DNA of 64,000 nucleotides from Mobilicoccus massiliensis. GTDB lineage: Bacteria > Actinomycetota > Actinomycetes > Actinomycetales > Dermatophilaceae. The DNA lies in NCBI RefSeq assembly GCF_000826525.2, contig NZ_LN651330.1:497857-561856 (forward strand), in the 5' to 3' direction. The number at the start of each line of letters is the position of its first letter. The stretch's first letter is position 1. The notes below the pieces were generated by a model. It saw only the letters and a list, made by a program, of their open reading frames with translations, was not told where the DNA came from and did not search any database. Positions 1-9,205 of the stretch are shown one piece after another. The position numbers and the translations under genes are program-made.

Positions 1-1092
1 GGATTCGGCGCGTCGTTTGAGTGCCCGGCCGGCGGCTGTGGCGCGCTGACGATCGGCCTCGGCTGCGGCGACGGCCTTCGCGACGCCGGCGACGTCGGTG
101 ACGTAGTCGGCGTCGGGCCCGGCGACCTCGCGGTTGAACACCACGTCATAGGCGATGGTGTGAGCGCCCGCACCCATCGCACGCAACAACGACGGGTTGG
201 TGCCACCCACCGAATGGCCGTGGAGGTACGTGAGGGAGTTGGCGTACAGCTGGTCGAGAAGCGCTTGATCCCACACCCCGCCGACGAGATGCACCTTGTC
301 GGACCTCGCGGCGAGCGCCTCCAACCTCGCGACGTAGGTATCGCTGTACGGCGAAGAGCCGACGACGACGAGCGGATCCTCGGCCCCGCTCTCGAGGTAG
401 CCCTCGATCATGAGGTGGACGTGGTTCTCGGGTTCGAACCGGGCGACGACGAGGTGATAGCGGCGGGGTTTCAGGTCGAACTCGGCCAGTTTGTCGGAGC
501 CCGGATCGAGAATCGGCGCCCCATAGGCGATGCCGTCGGTGATCGCACCGAACTCGTCGTGGTAATAGCACTGGATGCCGAAGGCGTCGGCGATGAGGGC
601 GTCGGCCCATCGCACCGACAGTGACTCCGCGATGCGGTAGTACCGCTGGCCGACAGGCCCCCACTTCGACCGGCGCCACTCCAGCCCGTCGACGTGCACC
701 GCGATCGGCGTGCCCTTGAGGCGCAGCAGCGGAAGGACGGGTGAATTGGCCGCGTTGCAGAGAACGTAGGCGTCGTAACGGCGCTGGAAAAGCAGGTGCA
801 GAGCCGTGAAGAAGGTGTGGCTCAGTGTTTCCAGCGAGGACTTCCTCACCGCTGGCAGATGCACCAGCTTCATGCCGAGGTGCTCCGCAGGCTCGGGAGT
901 CTGGCTCGAATTGCCGGTTCTGCAGTACACCGTCACGTCATGACCCGCTTCGACGAGGCGCCGACCCACCTCTTCCACCGCCGTTTCGAAGCCGCCGTAC
1001 CGCGCGGGGACTCCCCGCGTTCCCAGCAGTGCGACACGTAGGGACGACGTGGGCCGCTTGCGGTGTCGCCCCCGAATCAAGGTGAGCGGCAT
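1..1092 (-). CDS. DUF1972-type glycosyltransferase (partial, C-terminus outside window)
   Basis: Partial gene: 364 codons are visible and the reading frame stays open to the window edge. Residues about 19-45 carry the block GTRGVPARYGGFETAVEEVG, which is typical of the DUF1972 rhamnosyltransferase-like GT4 glycosyltransferases; a Rossmann-type second half follows (VVARFEPENH, VVVGSSPYS). The ATG start at 1092 is preceded by AGGAG at a normal distance, and the N-terminus is short and basic with no signal peptide, so a cytoplasmic or membrane-peripheral enzyme is expected. The gene lies just downstream of the dTDP-rhamnose genes on the same strand, so transfer of rhamnose or another sugar to a polyprenyl-linked glycan is a reasonable inference. 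The exact donor and acceptor cannot be read from sequence. Confidence 0.85.
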   Translation of the reverse strand, partial: MPLTLIRGRHRKRPTSSLRVALLGTRGVPARYGGFETAVEEVGRRLVEAGHDVTVYCRTGNSSQTPEPAEHLGMKLVHLPAVRKSSLETLSHTFFTALHLLFQRRYDAYVLCNAANSPVLPLLRLKGTPIAVHVDGLEWRRSKWGPVGQRYYRIAESLSVRWADALIADAFGIQCYYHDEFGAITDGIAYGAPILDPGSDKLAEFDLKPRRYHLVVARFEPENHVHLMIEGYLESGAEDPLVVVGSSPYSDTYVARLEALAARSDKVHLVGGVWDQALLDQLYANSLTYLHGHSVGGTNPSLLRAMGAGAHTIAYDVVFNREVAGPDADYVTDVAGVAKAVAAAEADRQRATAAGRALKRRAES

Positions 1093-1167
1093 GGTGACTC
1101 CTGGTGTGCTCGGCTGTTCGCGCCCCCGACGCAGCGCCGTGGCCGTGTTGGGCGAGCGTCCTGGACG

Positions 1168-1195
1168 AGCGTATGCGATAACTCCCGGTGAGCAA
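1168..1195 (-). promoter_or_regulatory. Possible promoter of the DUF1972 glycosyltransferase
   Basis: In the 171-bp gap between the RmlC-RmlD stop and the glycosyltransferase start the base composition drops to relatively AT-rich. On the minus strand TTGCTC and TACGCT are separated by 16 bp, a loose match to a housekeeping -35/-10 pair about 75 bp before the ATG. No experimental support; many such matches occur by chance. Confidence 0.25.
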
Positions 1196-1263
1196 CCTGA
1201 AAATGCACACAACGGGGTCACATTTTGAGAACGGCTCTCTGCAAGGGTCGGCGGCGGGGAGCT

Positions 1264-2649
1264 TCAGCGCGCGAGGAACCGGGTGAGGCGTTCCCTTGCA
1301 TCCGCCGGAGCGAACCCCATCGCGGTGATCTTCGCGAGGTCCAACGTGCTGTGCCGTGGGCGCGGAGCCATGTGCTTGCCGGCGCCGTACTCCTCGGTGC
1401 TCACGCGGCCGACGTCGTCGCGGGAGCGTCCGCAGAGTTCGAACACGTCGGCGGCGATGTCGGCCCACGTCTTGGTGGGTCCCGAGTTCGTGAGGTCGTA
1501 CGTGCCGTAGGGGGCGCGGGTGCGCAGGAGGTGGACGATGCCCGCGGCGATGTCCTCGGTGAAGCTCAGACGGCCGTGCTGGTCGTCGACGACCGAGGGG
1601 GAGATGCCCTTCTCCGCCAGCATCCTCATGGTCGCGACGAAGTTCTTTCCGTCGCCGACGACCCAGCTCGTGCGCACGATGTAGTGCTGTTCCCACGTGG
1701 CGACCAGGGCGTCTCCGGCTGCCTTCGTCTGCCCGTAGACGCCGAGCGGGGAGAACGGTTCGTCCTCGTCGTGCACCTCACGAACACCGTCGAAGACATA
1801 GTCGGACGAGACGTGCACGAGCGGGATGCGGTGACGGCGGGCGAGTTCGACCAGATGAAGGACCCCCGTGACGTTCGTGGCCCACGCCTCGCGTCGGCCT
1901 TCCTCGGTCTCCGCGGCGTCGACGGCCGTGTAGGCCGCGGCGTTGACGACGGCATCGACATCGCGCCAGTCGATCGCGTCGAGGGTCTCCGGTTTCGCGA
2001 GGTCGGCCTCGGCGCGGGGGAGGGCGATCGCGTCGGGCATCGCTTGCGCGAGCGCCGTGCCGAGCTGACCACCGGCGCCGAGGATCAGGGTGCGCCGCGG
2101 CCGGGCCGGTCGCGACTCCGCCAGCACGGGGTGGTTCTGGTCGGCCTCGGACAGCGTGGCCCGCTCGAGGGGTATCGGCCATTCGATGCCGAGCGCCGGG
2201 TCGCCGAGCTGCACGAACGTGTACTGCTCCTTGGCCTCGGGGCTCCAGTGGTCGTTGACGAGGTAGGCGTAGGCGGTGTTCGGGGCGAGGGTCTGATAGG
2301 CGTTTCCGACGCCCCGGGGCACGAACACCGCCTTCTCCGGACCCATCTCGACCGTCACGACCCGGCCGCGGCTCTCGCCCTTACGGAGGTCGACCCACGC
2401 GCCGAAGATGCGCCCGGTCGCGACCGAGACGAACTTGTCCCACGGCTCGGCGTGGATGCCTCGCGTCACGCCGACCTCGTCGTTGAACGAGACGTTCTGT
2501 TGGACGGGCCCGAAGTCGGGCAGGCCGAGCGCGGTCATCTTCGCGCGCTGCCAGTTCTCCTTGAACCAGCCGCGGTTGTCGCCGTGAACGGGCAGGTCGA
2601 CGATCAGCAGGCCGGGGATCTCGGTGGCACGCACGGCGAGGTCGCTCAC
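1264..2649 (-). CDS. Fused dTDP-4-dehydrorhamnose 3,5-epimerase / dTDP-4-dehydrorhamnose reductase (RmlC-RmlD)
   Basis: This 461-residue protein carries out the last two steps of dTDP-L-rhamnose synthesis. Residues 1-185 form an RmlC-like cupin with the RG(I)H block at 63-66 holding the likely catalytic histidine. Residues 188-461 form an RmlD-type short-chain reductase with the nucleotide-binding GAGGQLG at 191-197, SSDYVFDG at 281-288 and the catalytic YGQTK (Tyr305, Lys309). I chose the GTG at 2649 because it follows GAGGAG and begins exactly at the cupin; upstream in-frame codons show no homology. The gene is co-directional with rmlB, 56 bp downstream of it, so the two are probably co-transcribed. 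Such fusions are known in some actinobacteria. Cytoplasmic. Confidence 0.93.
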   Translation of the reverse strand: MSDLAVRATEIPGLLIVDLPVHGDNRGWFKENWQRAKMTALGLPDFGPVQQNVSFNDEVGVTRGIHAEPWDKFVSVATGRIFGAWVDLRKGESRGRVVTVEMGPEKAVFVPRGVGNAYQTLAPNTAYAYLVNDHWSPEAKEQYTFVQLGDPALGIEWPIPLERATLSEADQNHPVLAESRPARPRRTLILGAGGQLGTALAQAMPDAIALPRAEADLAKPETLDAIDWRDVDAVVNAAAYTAVDAAETEEGRREAWATNVTGVLHLVELARRHRIPLVHVSSDYVFDGVREVHDEDEPFSPLGVYGQTKAAGDALVATWEQHYIVRTSWVVGDGKNFVATMRMLAEKGISPSVVDDQHGRLSFTEDIAAGIVHLLRTRAPYGTYDLTNSGPTKTWADIAADVFELCGRSRDDVGRVSTEEYGAGKHMAPRPRHSTLDLAKITAMGFAPADARERLTRFLAR

Positions 2650-2705
2650 GTCGGGTTCTCCTCGTGGGCTCGGAGGGCGGATGTTCTGTTGGCGAAATGC
2701 GTCAG

Positions 2706-3869
<1,164 letters not shown>

Positions 3870-3871
3870 TC

Positions 3872-4741
3872 ATGCGCGGCATCATCCTTGCCGGGGGGAC
3901 CGGCTCTCGTCTGCATCCGATCACTCAGGGCATCAGCAAACAGCTCGTGCCCGTCTACGACAAGCCGATGGTCTACTACCCGCTGACGACGCTCATCCTC
4001 TCGGGCATTCGCGAGATCCTCGTCATCACGACCCCGCACGAGGCAGAAGGTTTTCGCCGGTTGCTCGGCGACGGCTCGCAGTTCGGCATCGCGATCACCT
4101 ACGCGCAGCAGCCGTCGCCCGATGGTCTCGCGCAGGCCTTCACCATCGGAGCCGAGTTCATCGGCGACGAGGAGGTCTGCCTCGTCCTCGGCGACAACGT
4201 CTTCTACGGCCACGGTCTCGGCACCCAACTCGCGCGCATGCGCGGCCTCACCGGTGGCATGGTCTTCGCGTACTGGGTCGCCGACCCGAGCGCCTACGGC
4301 GTCGTCGAGTTCGACGGCGACGGCAAGGTGCTCGGCATCGAGGAGAAGCCCGCCAAACCCAAGTCGCACTACGCCGTTCCCGGGCTCTACTACTACGACA
4401 ACGACGTCGTCGAGATCGCACGCGGACTCACACCGTCGGCGCGCGGCGAATACGAGATCACCGACGTCAACAAGGCCTACCTCGACCGCGGTGACCTGCG
4501 CGTGGAGGTGCTGCCCCGCGGCACCGCGTGGCTCGATACCGGCACGTTCGACGCCCTCAACGACGCGAGCAACTTCGTGCGCACGATGCAGGCGAGGCAG
4601 GGCCTGCAGGTCGGCTGCCCCGAGGAATCTGCCTGGCGCATGGGCTTTCTCGACGACGACGACCTGCTCGCCCGCGCCGACGCGCTCGCCAAGTCGGGCT
4701 ACGGCGACTATCTGCGAGGGCTCGTCGAAGAAGGGCGCTGA
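3872..4741 (+). CDS. rmlA: Glucose-1-phosphate thymidylyltransferase
   Basis: This 289-residue nucleotidyltransferase makes dTDP-glucose from dTTP and glucose-1-phosphate, the entry step to dTDP-rhamnose. The N-terminus [18 protein letters not shown] contains the Gly-rich pyrophosphorylase signature, followed by [11 protein letters not shown] and [10 protein letters not shown], both typical of RmlA. I chose the ATG at 3872 because it begins exactly at the family start; no good ribosome-binding site precedes it, and a CAAGAT -10-like hexamer ends 6 bp before it, so a leaderless message is possible. It is divergent from rmlB and convergent with the asparagine-synthetase-like gene, with only 16 bp between stops. 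Confidence 0.95.
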   Translation: MRGIILAGGTGSRLHPITQGISKQLVPVYDKPMVYYPLTTLILSGIREILVITTPHEAEGFRRLLGDGSQFGIAITYAQQPSPDGLAQAFTIGAEFIGDEEVCLVLGDNVFYGHGLGTQLARMRGLTGGMVFAYWVADPSAYGVVEFDGDGKVLGIEEKPAKPKSHYAVPGLYYYDNDVVEIARGLTPSARGEYEITDVNKAYLDRGDLRVEVLPRGTAWLDTGTFDALNDASNFVRTMQARQGLQVGCPEESAWRMGFLDDDDLLARADALAKSGYGDYLRGLVEEGR

Positions 4742-4757
4742 GGATCTCACCCGCACC

Positions 4758-6656
4758 TCAGCCCTGACCCAACACCCCGAGCGACGCGGCGAAGGTGAGC
4801 AGCTCGGACTCGGCCTCGCTGCACGTGCCGGCCGCGCGGATCGCGTCGATGCGCGTGCGCAGGGCGGCGCGATCGACGAGGTCGTCCGGGCAGCCGAGGG
4901 CGAAGCCGGCGAGTCGATCGAATTGCTCCGGCTCGCGCACGACGAACGCGACGTCGACACGGAACGCGGCCTTCGCGAAGCCCAGACCCGCGAGGGCCGG
5001 CCGCTGCTGCGCGAGGCGGGGGAGGAGCGCCCGGATCGGGGTCTTGCCCTCGGAGATCCGCACGAACTCGCGTACGTCGCGCGACAGTGCCCAGTCGGCC
5101 ACGGGGGAGGCGAGATACGGCGGCCGGAGCTCGACACGCTCCTCCATCCACGCGTGATCGCCCTGCACCGTGAGCAGATACCCACCGAGCAGATGTGCGA
5201 GATCGACCTGGCGACGGGCCTCCAGCGGGTCCGCCGCCGGCGAATGTTCGTCGGGTCGGGTCGGTGCCGCTCCGAGCACGGCGTCGCGTAGCGGTGAGCG
5301 CAGCAGATCGTTGACGGGTCGCAGGATGTCGAGCCGCCGCGAGCCCGCGCTCGCCGAGAACGAGACGAGCCCGCGCCAGTACGACCGCGCCCACACCGCG
5401 CCACGACCTGCACCGAATTCCGGGACACCGAACTGCGCCCACGGCAGCCGCCGGGGATCGCCGAAGCGGCCCTCGCGGGCGGCGAGAATCCGGTAGGAGT
5501 CGTAGCCGGCGAACAGCTCGTCCGCGCCCTCACCCGAGAGAACGCCGCTGATCCCTTCGGCTCTGGCCCGCCGTGCGAGCGCCGTCATGCCGACCGGACC
5601 GAGCCGCACGAGCGGCATCCGTCGTGTGCGCACGTACGCCTCGAAGGTGTCGACGACCTCGCGGGGAACGAGCTGGTGTTGGACCAAGTCGATGCCGAGC
5701 GCCTCGGCGACCTCCCGCTGCCGCCCGGCGACGAGATCGTCCCCTTCGAGAGCCAGCGCGAGCCCCAGAGAAGCGCCTTCATCGCGGGCGATCGCGCCGA
5801 TGATCGTCGAGTCGATGCCTCCCGAGAGCAGGCACGCGACGCGACCGGTCGACCGCATCCGCGCCCGCACGGATTCCCGCACCGCGGCCTCGAGCTGGAC
5901 GATCTCGTCCTCCGACGGCGAGGCAGACGCCGAGGGCTTGAGGGCCGACACCGGTGTCGGCGCCCACCGCTCGTCGGAGACGACCCGCGGTGTCCCGGCG
6001 TCCGTCGCGACGGTGACGATGTGACCCGGGCGGACCTGGTGCACCCCGGCGTACGGCGTCAGCGAACCCGTCGGCGCCCAGTCGGCGAGAATCGAGACGA
6101 GGCCGTCGTGATCGAAGCGCGTCCCCGTGCCCGATCGCGGATCGCCGCGTAACGCCGGCACGGCCGGGAGGTTGGACCCCGCCGCGACGCCGGTCGCCGT
6201 CGGCGCCCAGTACAGCGGCGCGATGCCGAAGCGATCGCGCGCCAGCAGCACGGGGCCGCCTGCCGAACACCGTGCGACGAGCGCGAACTGGCCGTCGACG
6301 CGACGCAGGAACCCGGGGCCGTGCTCACACAGACCCGCGAGCAGTACCTCCACCTCCGAGGCGCCGGGGCGGCCGACCTCCCCCTGCAACTCGCCGAGGT
6401 TGAACACCACGCCATCGAACGCCGCGGCCGCCCCATCGGGTTCGACGTACGGCTGCCCCGGTGCACCCTCGTCCCCGTGTGCGAGGCGGGAACAGACGAG
6501 CAGCAGCGTGTCGTCGGCCCACCTCGTCACCCCGTTCGGACCTCGTCGAGTCAGGGCTCTCGCAGTTGTATCGATACAAGAGTTGTCGACGGCGTCGACT
6601 TGGGTCGCACTGCGGTCTGCGGGCGGCGCACCGACGAAGGCCGCCACCCCGCCCAC
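4758..6656 (-). CDS. Asparagine-synthetase-like protein with glutaminase cysteine missing
   Basis: This 632-residue protein has the two-domain layout of AsnB. The class II amidotransferase-like domain (about 1-210) retains RGPNG (39-43) and DGVVFN (81-86), but begins M-G-G-V-A-A-F-V-G where AsnB has M-C-G-I, so the N-terminal nucleophilic Cys is a Gly. The ATP-pyrophosphatase half is intact, with SGGIDS at 278-283 and SGEGADELF at 374-382. A beta-lactam-synthetase-like or ammonia-dependent acyl-adenylate reaction is therefore more likely than glutamine-dependent asparagine synthesis. The GTG start lies directly after the acyl-carrier-protein stop (1-bp gap), so translation is probably coupled and the substrate may be ACP-bound. 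Last gene of the five-gene module. Confidence 0.85.
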   Translation of the reverse strand: MGGVAAFVGAPPADRSATQVDAVDNSCIDTTARALTRRGPNGVTRWADDTLLLVCSRLAHGDEGAPGQPYVEPDGAAAAFDGVVFNLGELQGEVGRPGASEVEVLLAGLCEHGPGFLRRVDGQFALVARCSAGGPVLLARDRFGIAPLYWAPTATGVAAGSNLPAVPALRGDPRSGTGTRFDHDGLVSILADWAPTGSLTPYAGVHQVRPGHIVTVATDAGTPRVVSDERWAPTPVSALKPSASASPSEDEIVQLEAAVRESVRARMRSTGRVACLLSGGIDSTIIGAIARDEGASLGLALALEGDDLVAGRQREVAEALGIDLVQHQLVPREVVDTFEAYVRTRRMPLVRLGPVGMTALARRARAEGISGVLSGEGADELFAGYDSYRILAAREGRFGDPRRLPWAQFGVPEFGAGRGAVWARSYWRGLVSFSASAGSRRLDILRPVNDLLRSPLRDAVLGAAPTRPDEHSPAADPLEARRQVDLAHLLGGYLLTVQGDHAWMEERVELRPPYLASPVADWALSRDVREFVRISEGKTPIRALLPRLAQQRPALAGLGFAKAAFRVDVAFVVREPEQFDRLAGFALGCPDDLVDRAALRTRIDAIRAAGTCSEAESELLTFAASLGVLGQG

Positions 6657-6657
6657 G

Positions 6658-6906
6658 TCAGGCCCGCTCGTAGAGGGCGCGGATCGTGGCGAGGTTGCGG
6701 AAGTCGCCGGCCTCGGCCGACTCGAACGCCTCCTCGTCGTCGGTCGCGTCGATCAGCGTCTCGAGAATGGCGACGATCGACAGCGAGTCGAGCATTCCCT
6801 CCTTCGCGAGATCCTCGGATGCGCGGACCTTCTCCGCGTCGTGCACGTAGAAGACGTTGTCGAGCAGATCGCTCTCGACCTCGCTCCATGCAGGCTTGTC
6901 ACTCAT
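6658..6906 (-). CDS. Acyl carrier protein
   Basis: This 82-residue acidic protein has the phosphopantetheine attachment motif DSLS, with Ser41 the expected modified residue. It is divergent from the fatty-acid AcpP (which normally has DSLD or DSLE), so it is a dedicated carrier. The ATG at 6906 follows an AGGGGG ribosome-binding site. The gene sits between the NadE-like gene (101-bp gap) and the asparagine-synthetase-like gene (1-bp gap) in a module that also encodes an acyl-AMP ligase, which suggests that the ligase loads this carrier. A phosphopantetheinyl transferase (acpS, 40.8 kb) is in the same window. Confidence 0.85.
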   Translation of the reverse strand: MSDKPAWSEVESDLLDNVFYVHDAEKVRASEDLAKEGMLDSLSIVAILETLIDATDDEEAFESAEAGDFRNLATIRALYERA

Positions 6907-7007
6907 GTTCGTTTCCCCCTGTGGTGTGTGTCGGATGCGCGTGTGCGCGGTTGGCGAGATCGGCGCCCGCCGAGCGGTGAGGCTCGACGACGGCTCGGTG
7001 AAGGTGG

Positions 7008-8003
7008 TCAGTGCTGCCCGGCGACGGCCGGCTCGGAGCCGGGCCGCAGGCTGCGGGTGCGCTGGTAGCGCAGGGTGGCGAGCAGGCCGTTCGCGACCTG
7101 ACGCAGCGCCCGCTCGCTCCAGCCGGGGCAGTCGGCGAGGAACGGCGCGAGGTCGAGCTCGTCCAGCCCGGAGACGTCGGCGGCGAGCACGAGTCGACGC
7201 AGCACGTCGGCCGGAAGGGCGTAGTAGTAGTCCTCCTGGGTCTGCTTGAGCGCGTACGTGTCGGTCGTCGGCGGCCGGGCGATGATCTCCTGCGGCACCC
7301 CGAGCTCGCGGGCGAACTCGTAGACGACCGGCTTGGGCAGGTCACCGATCGCGCAGAGGTCGGCAGCATCGTCGCCGTACTTGACGACGAACCCCGTGTC
7401 GAGCTCGCTGCCGTTGCTCGCGCCGACGACGGCGAGGTTGTCCTTCTCGGCCTCGGCGTAGGCGAAGAGCATGCGGGTGCGCTGCTTGCGGTTCTGATAG
7501 GCGATGACCGCGCGCAGGTCGTCGACCGACGTCGACAGCGTCGTCGTCGGCTCGCCGTGCCGCGGCCCGATCGAGATGCGGTAGACGAGGGTGCCGAGGC
7601 GCTTGGCCAGCGACGGCACCGCGTTGACGGCATAGGCGTCCGTCGCCGGGTCGTAGTCGGGTGCGTACCGGCGGATGATCTCGGTGATCTGCGCGAGCGG
7701 CTGCTGCGCCTCGATGGCCGCACCGATGGGCCGCTCGACCAGGCGCACCCCCGCGTTGTCCACGGCCGCATCGACGAAACCGCGGGTCTCCTCGCCCGTG
7801 CTCGCCTCGTCGGGCAGGTAGAGCGCCGTGACGTTCTCGGCTCCGAGCGCCCTGGCGCACAGGTGCACGACCACGGTCGAATCGATGCCCCCCGAGAGCT
7901 GCACGAGCGCCCCCTTCTTGCCCAGCCCGTGCACGTGATCGGCGATCCAGGCGCAGCGCGCCTCGACCTGTTCTCTGACGTCGGTGATGTCCTGACCTGT
8001 CAT
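7008..8003 (-). CDS. NadE-like ammonia-dependent ATP pyrophosphatase
   Basis: This 331-residue protein belongs to the NAD synthetase family of the adenine nucleotide alpha-hydrolases. SGGIDS at 37-42 is the PP-loop, and later blocks (ASNGSELDTGFVVKYGDDAADL and PPTTDT) match the NadE ammonia-dependent type. No nitrilase/glutaminase domain is present. It is somewhat longer than the 275-residue E. coli NadE. It could supply NAD from nicotinate adenine dinucleotide, but its place inside the ligase/ACP/amidotransferase-like module suggests a repurposed amidation or adenylation. The ATG at 8003 overlaps the stop of the upstream ligase as ATGA, indicating translational coupling. Confidence 0.85.
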   Translation of the reverse strand: MTGQDITDVREQVEARCAWIADHVHGLGKKGALVQLSGGIDSTVVVHLCARALGAENVTALYLPDEASTGEETRGFVDAAVDNAGVRLVERPIGAAIEAQQPLAQITEIIRRYAPDYDPATDAYAVNAVPSLAKRLGTLVYRISIGPRHGEPTTTLSTSVDDLRAVIAYQNRKQRTRMLFAYAEAEKDNLAVVGASNGSELDTGFVVKYGDDAADLCAIGDLPKPVVYEFARELGVPQEIIARPPTTDTYALKQTQEDYYYALPADVLRRLVLAADVSGLDELDLAPFLADCPGWSERALRQVANGLLATLRYQRTRSLRPGSEPAVAGQH

Positions 8004-9205
8004 TTTCCGCTTTCCCCCACTTCGAGTCGGTCGACGATTCTGATGTCGCACAGGGCCGCCACCGAGCCGATCTCGGCGTGCAGCACCCTGCGCACGGCAC
8101 CCGAGCGCACCGCGTCGGCGCCCGGGACGATCTGGATGACGGGCACGGTGTCGCCGCCCACCCGCGCCGCCCGGGCATCGACCCGCACGACGAGCGGCGC
8201 GAACGTGCGCTCGATGAGCGCTCGCACGAGCTGGGCGTCGATCTTGGTGCCCGCGACGTTGAGCATGTGGTCGGCACGGCCGTGGTGGCGCAACGTGCCG
8301 TCGGGCAACAGCTCCCCGCGGTCCCGGGTGGCGACGAACTCCCCGCGCGGGCCGGGACGGACCTCGTCGTACGGCGCTGTGATGTATCGGTACATCGAGT
8401 GCGGAGTACGTGCATGGATCTCGCCCTCGACGATGCGCACGTCGACGCCCGGCATCGGTCGTCCGATCGTGCCCTCGGCGAAGTCCCGCATCGGCCCGCG
8501 CCACGTCGTCAGCCGCGGGCCGAGCTCGGCCTGCCCGTACATGTTCGTCAACTGCGCGCCCGGAAACCGGTCCGCGAGAGACTGCGCGGCCGAACCCGAG
8601 AGGCGTCCGCCCGCGACGATGACGTGCCGCACCGCCGAGGCGGCGAGTCCGGAGGAGAGCAGCAGCGGCGCGTGCTGCGGCAGTGCGTAGATCGCGAGCG
8701 GCACGTCACCGAGAGCGTCGAGTTCGGTCAGGCCCCACTGCGCGTCGACGAAGCGCACCGGCACACCCGAGACATGGTGGCTGTGCACGATGCTCAGGCC
8801 GTACGCGTAACCGGGCGGTGGCAGCGCGACGTACGCACAGTCGTGCCCGAGCTCGAGGCGTGCGGCGATGGCGCGAGCATGGGCGTTGACGATGCTGCGG
8901 CGGTAGACGACGCACTTGGGCCGACCGGTCGACCCGGAGGTGTGGAACGCGAGCAACGGCTCGTCGATGCGTCGATCTTCGGGTGCGCGCGGATCGCCGC
9001 CCTTCTCGCTCACCTCGAACCGCTGCGACGTCCCGCGCAGATCGGTGACGAGCAGCGGACGGCTGGAGAGACGGGCGACGTGCCCGACGACCACATCGAG
9101 GCCGTCGAAGGCCGTGACGGGCCGCACAAGTACCGAGTCACCGGCGTCGACGGCCGCCGCATAGGCGGTGAGCGCGTCCGTCGAAAGGCCGGCCACCTGG
9201 GTCAC
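8000..9205 (-). CDS. Short acyl-AMP ligase (ANL superfamily)
   Basis: This 401-residue AMP-binding protein has the P-loop TSGSTGRPK (89-97), an A5-like YGQAELGPR, and an A8-like block (LRHHGRADHMLNVAGTKID). It is shorter than usual acyl-CoA ligases because the region before the P-loop is only about 88 residues. It ends in E-S-G-K, so the final residue may be the catalytic A10 lysine. It probably activates an acyl or amino-acyl group for the nearby ACP. The GTG at 9205 overlaps the stop of the upstream hydrolase as GTGA; another GTG lies two codons earlier. It resembles the AMP-forming ligases found with exosortase/EPS loci, from memory of that family. Confidence 0.85.
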   Translation of the reverse strand: MTQVAGLSTDALTAYAAAVDAGDSVLVRPVTAFDGLDVVVGHVARLSSRPLLVTDLRGTSQRFEVSEKGGDPRAPEDRRIDEPLLAFHTSGSTGRPKCVVYRRSIVNAHARAIAARLELGHDCAYVALPPPGYAYGLSIVHSHHVSGVPVRFVDAQWGLTELDALGDVPLAIYALPQHAPLLLSSGLAASAVRHVIVAGGRLSGSAAQSLADRFPGAQLTNMYGQAELGPRLTTWRGPMRDFAEGTIGRPMPGVDVRIVEGEIHARTPHSMYRYITAPYDEVRPGPRGEFVATRDRGELLPDGTLRHHGRADHMLNVAGTKIDAQLVRALIERTFAPLVVRVDARAARVGGDTVPVIQIVPGADAVRSGAVRRVLHAEIGSVAALCDIRIVDRLEVGESGK

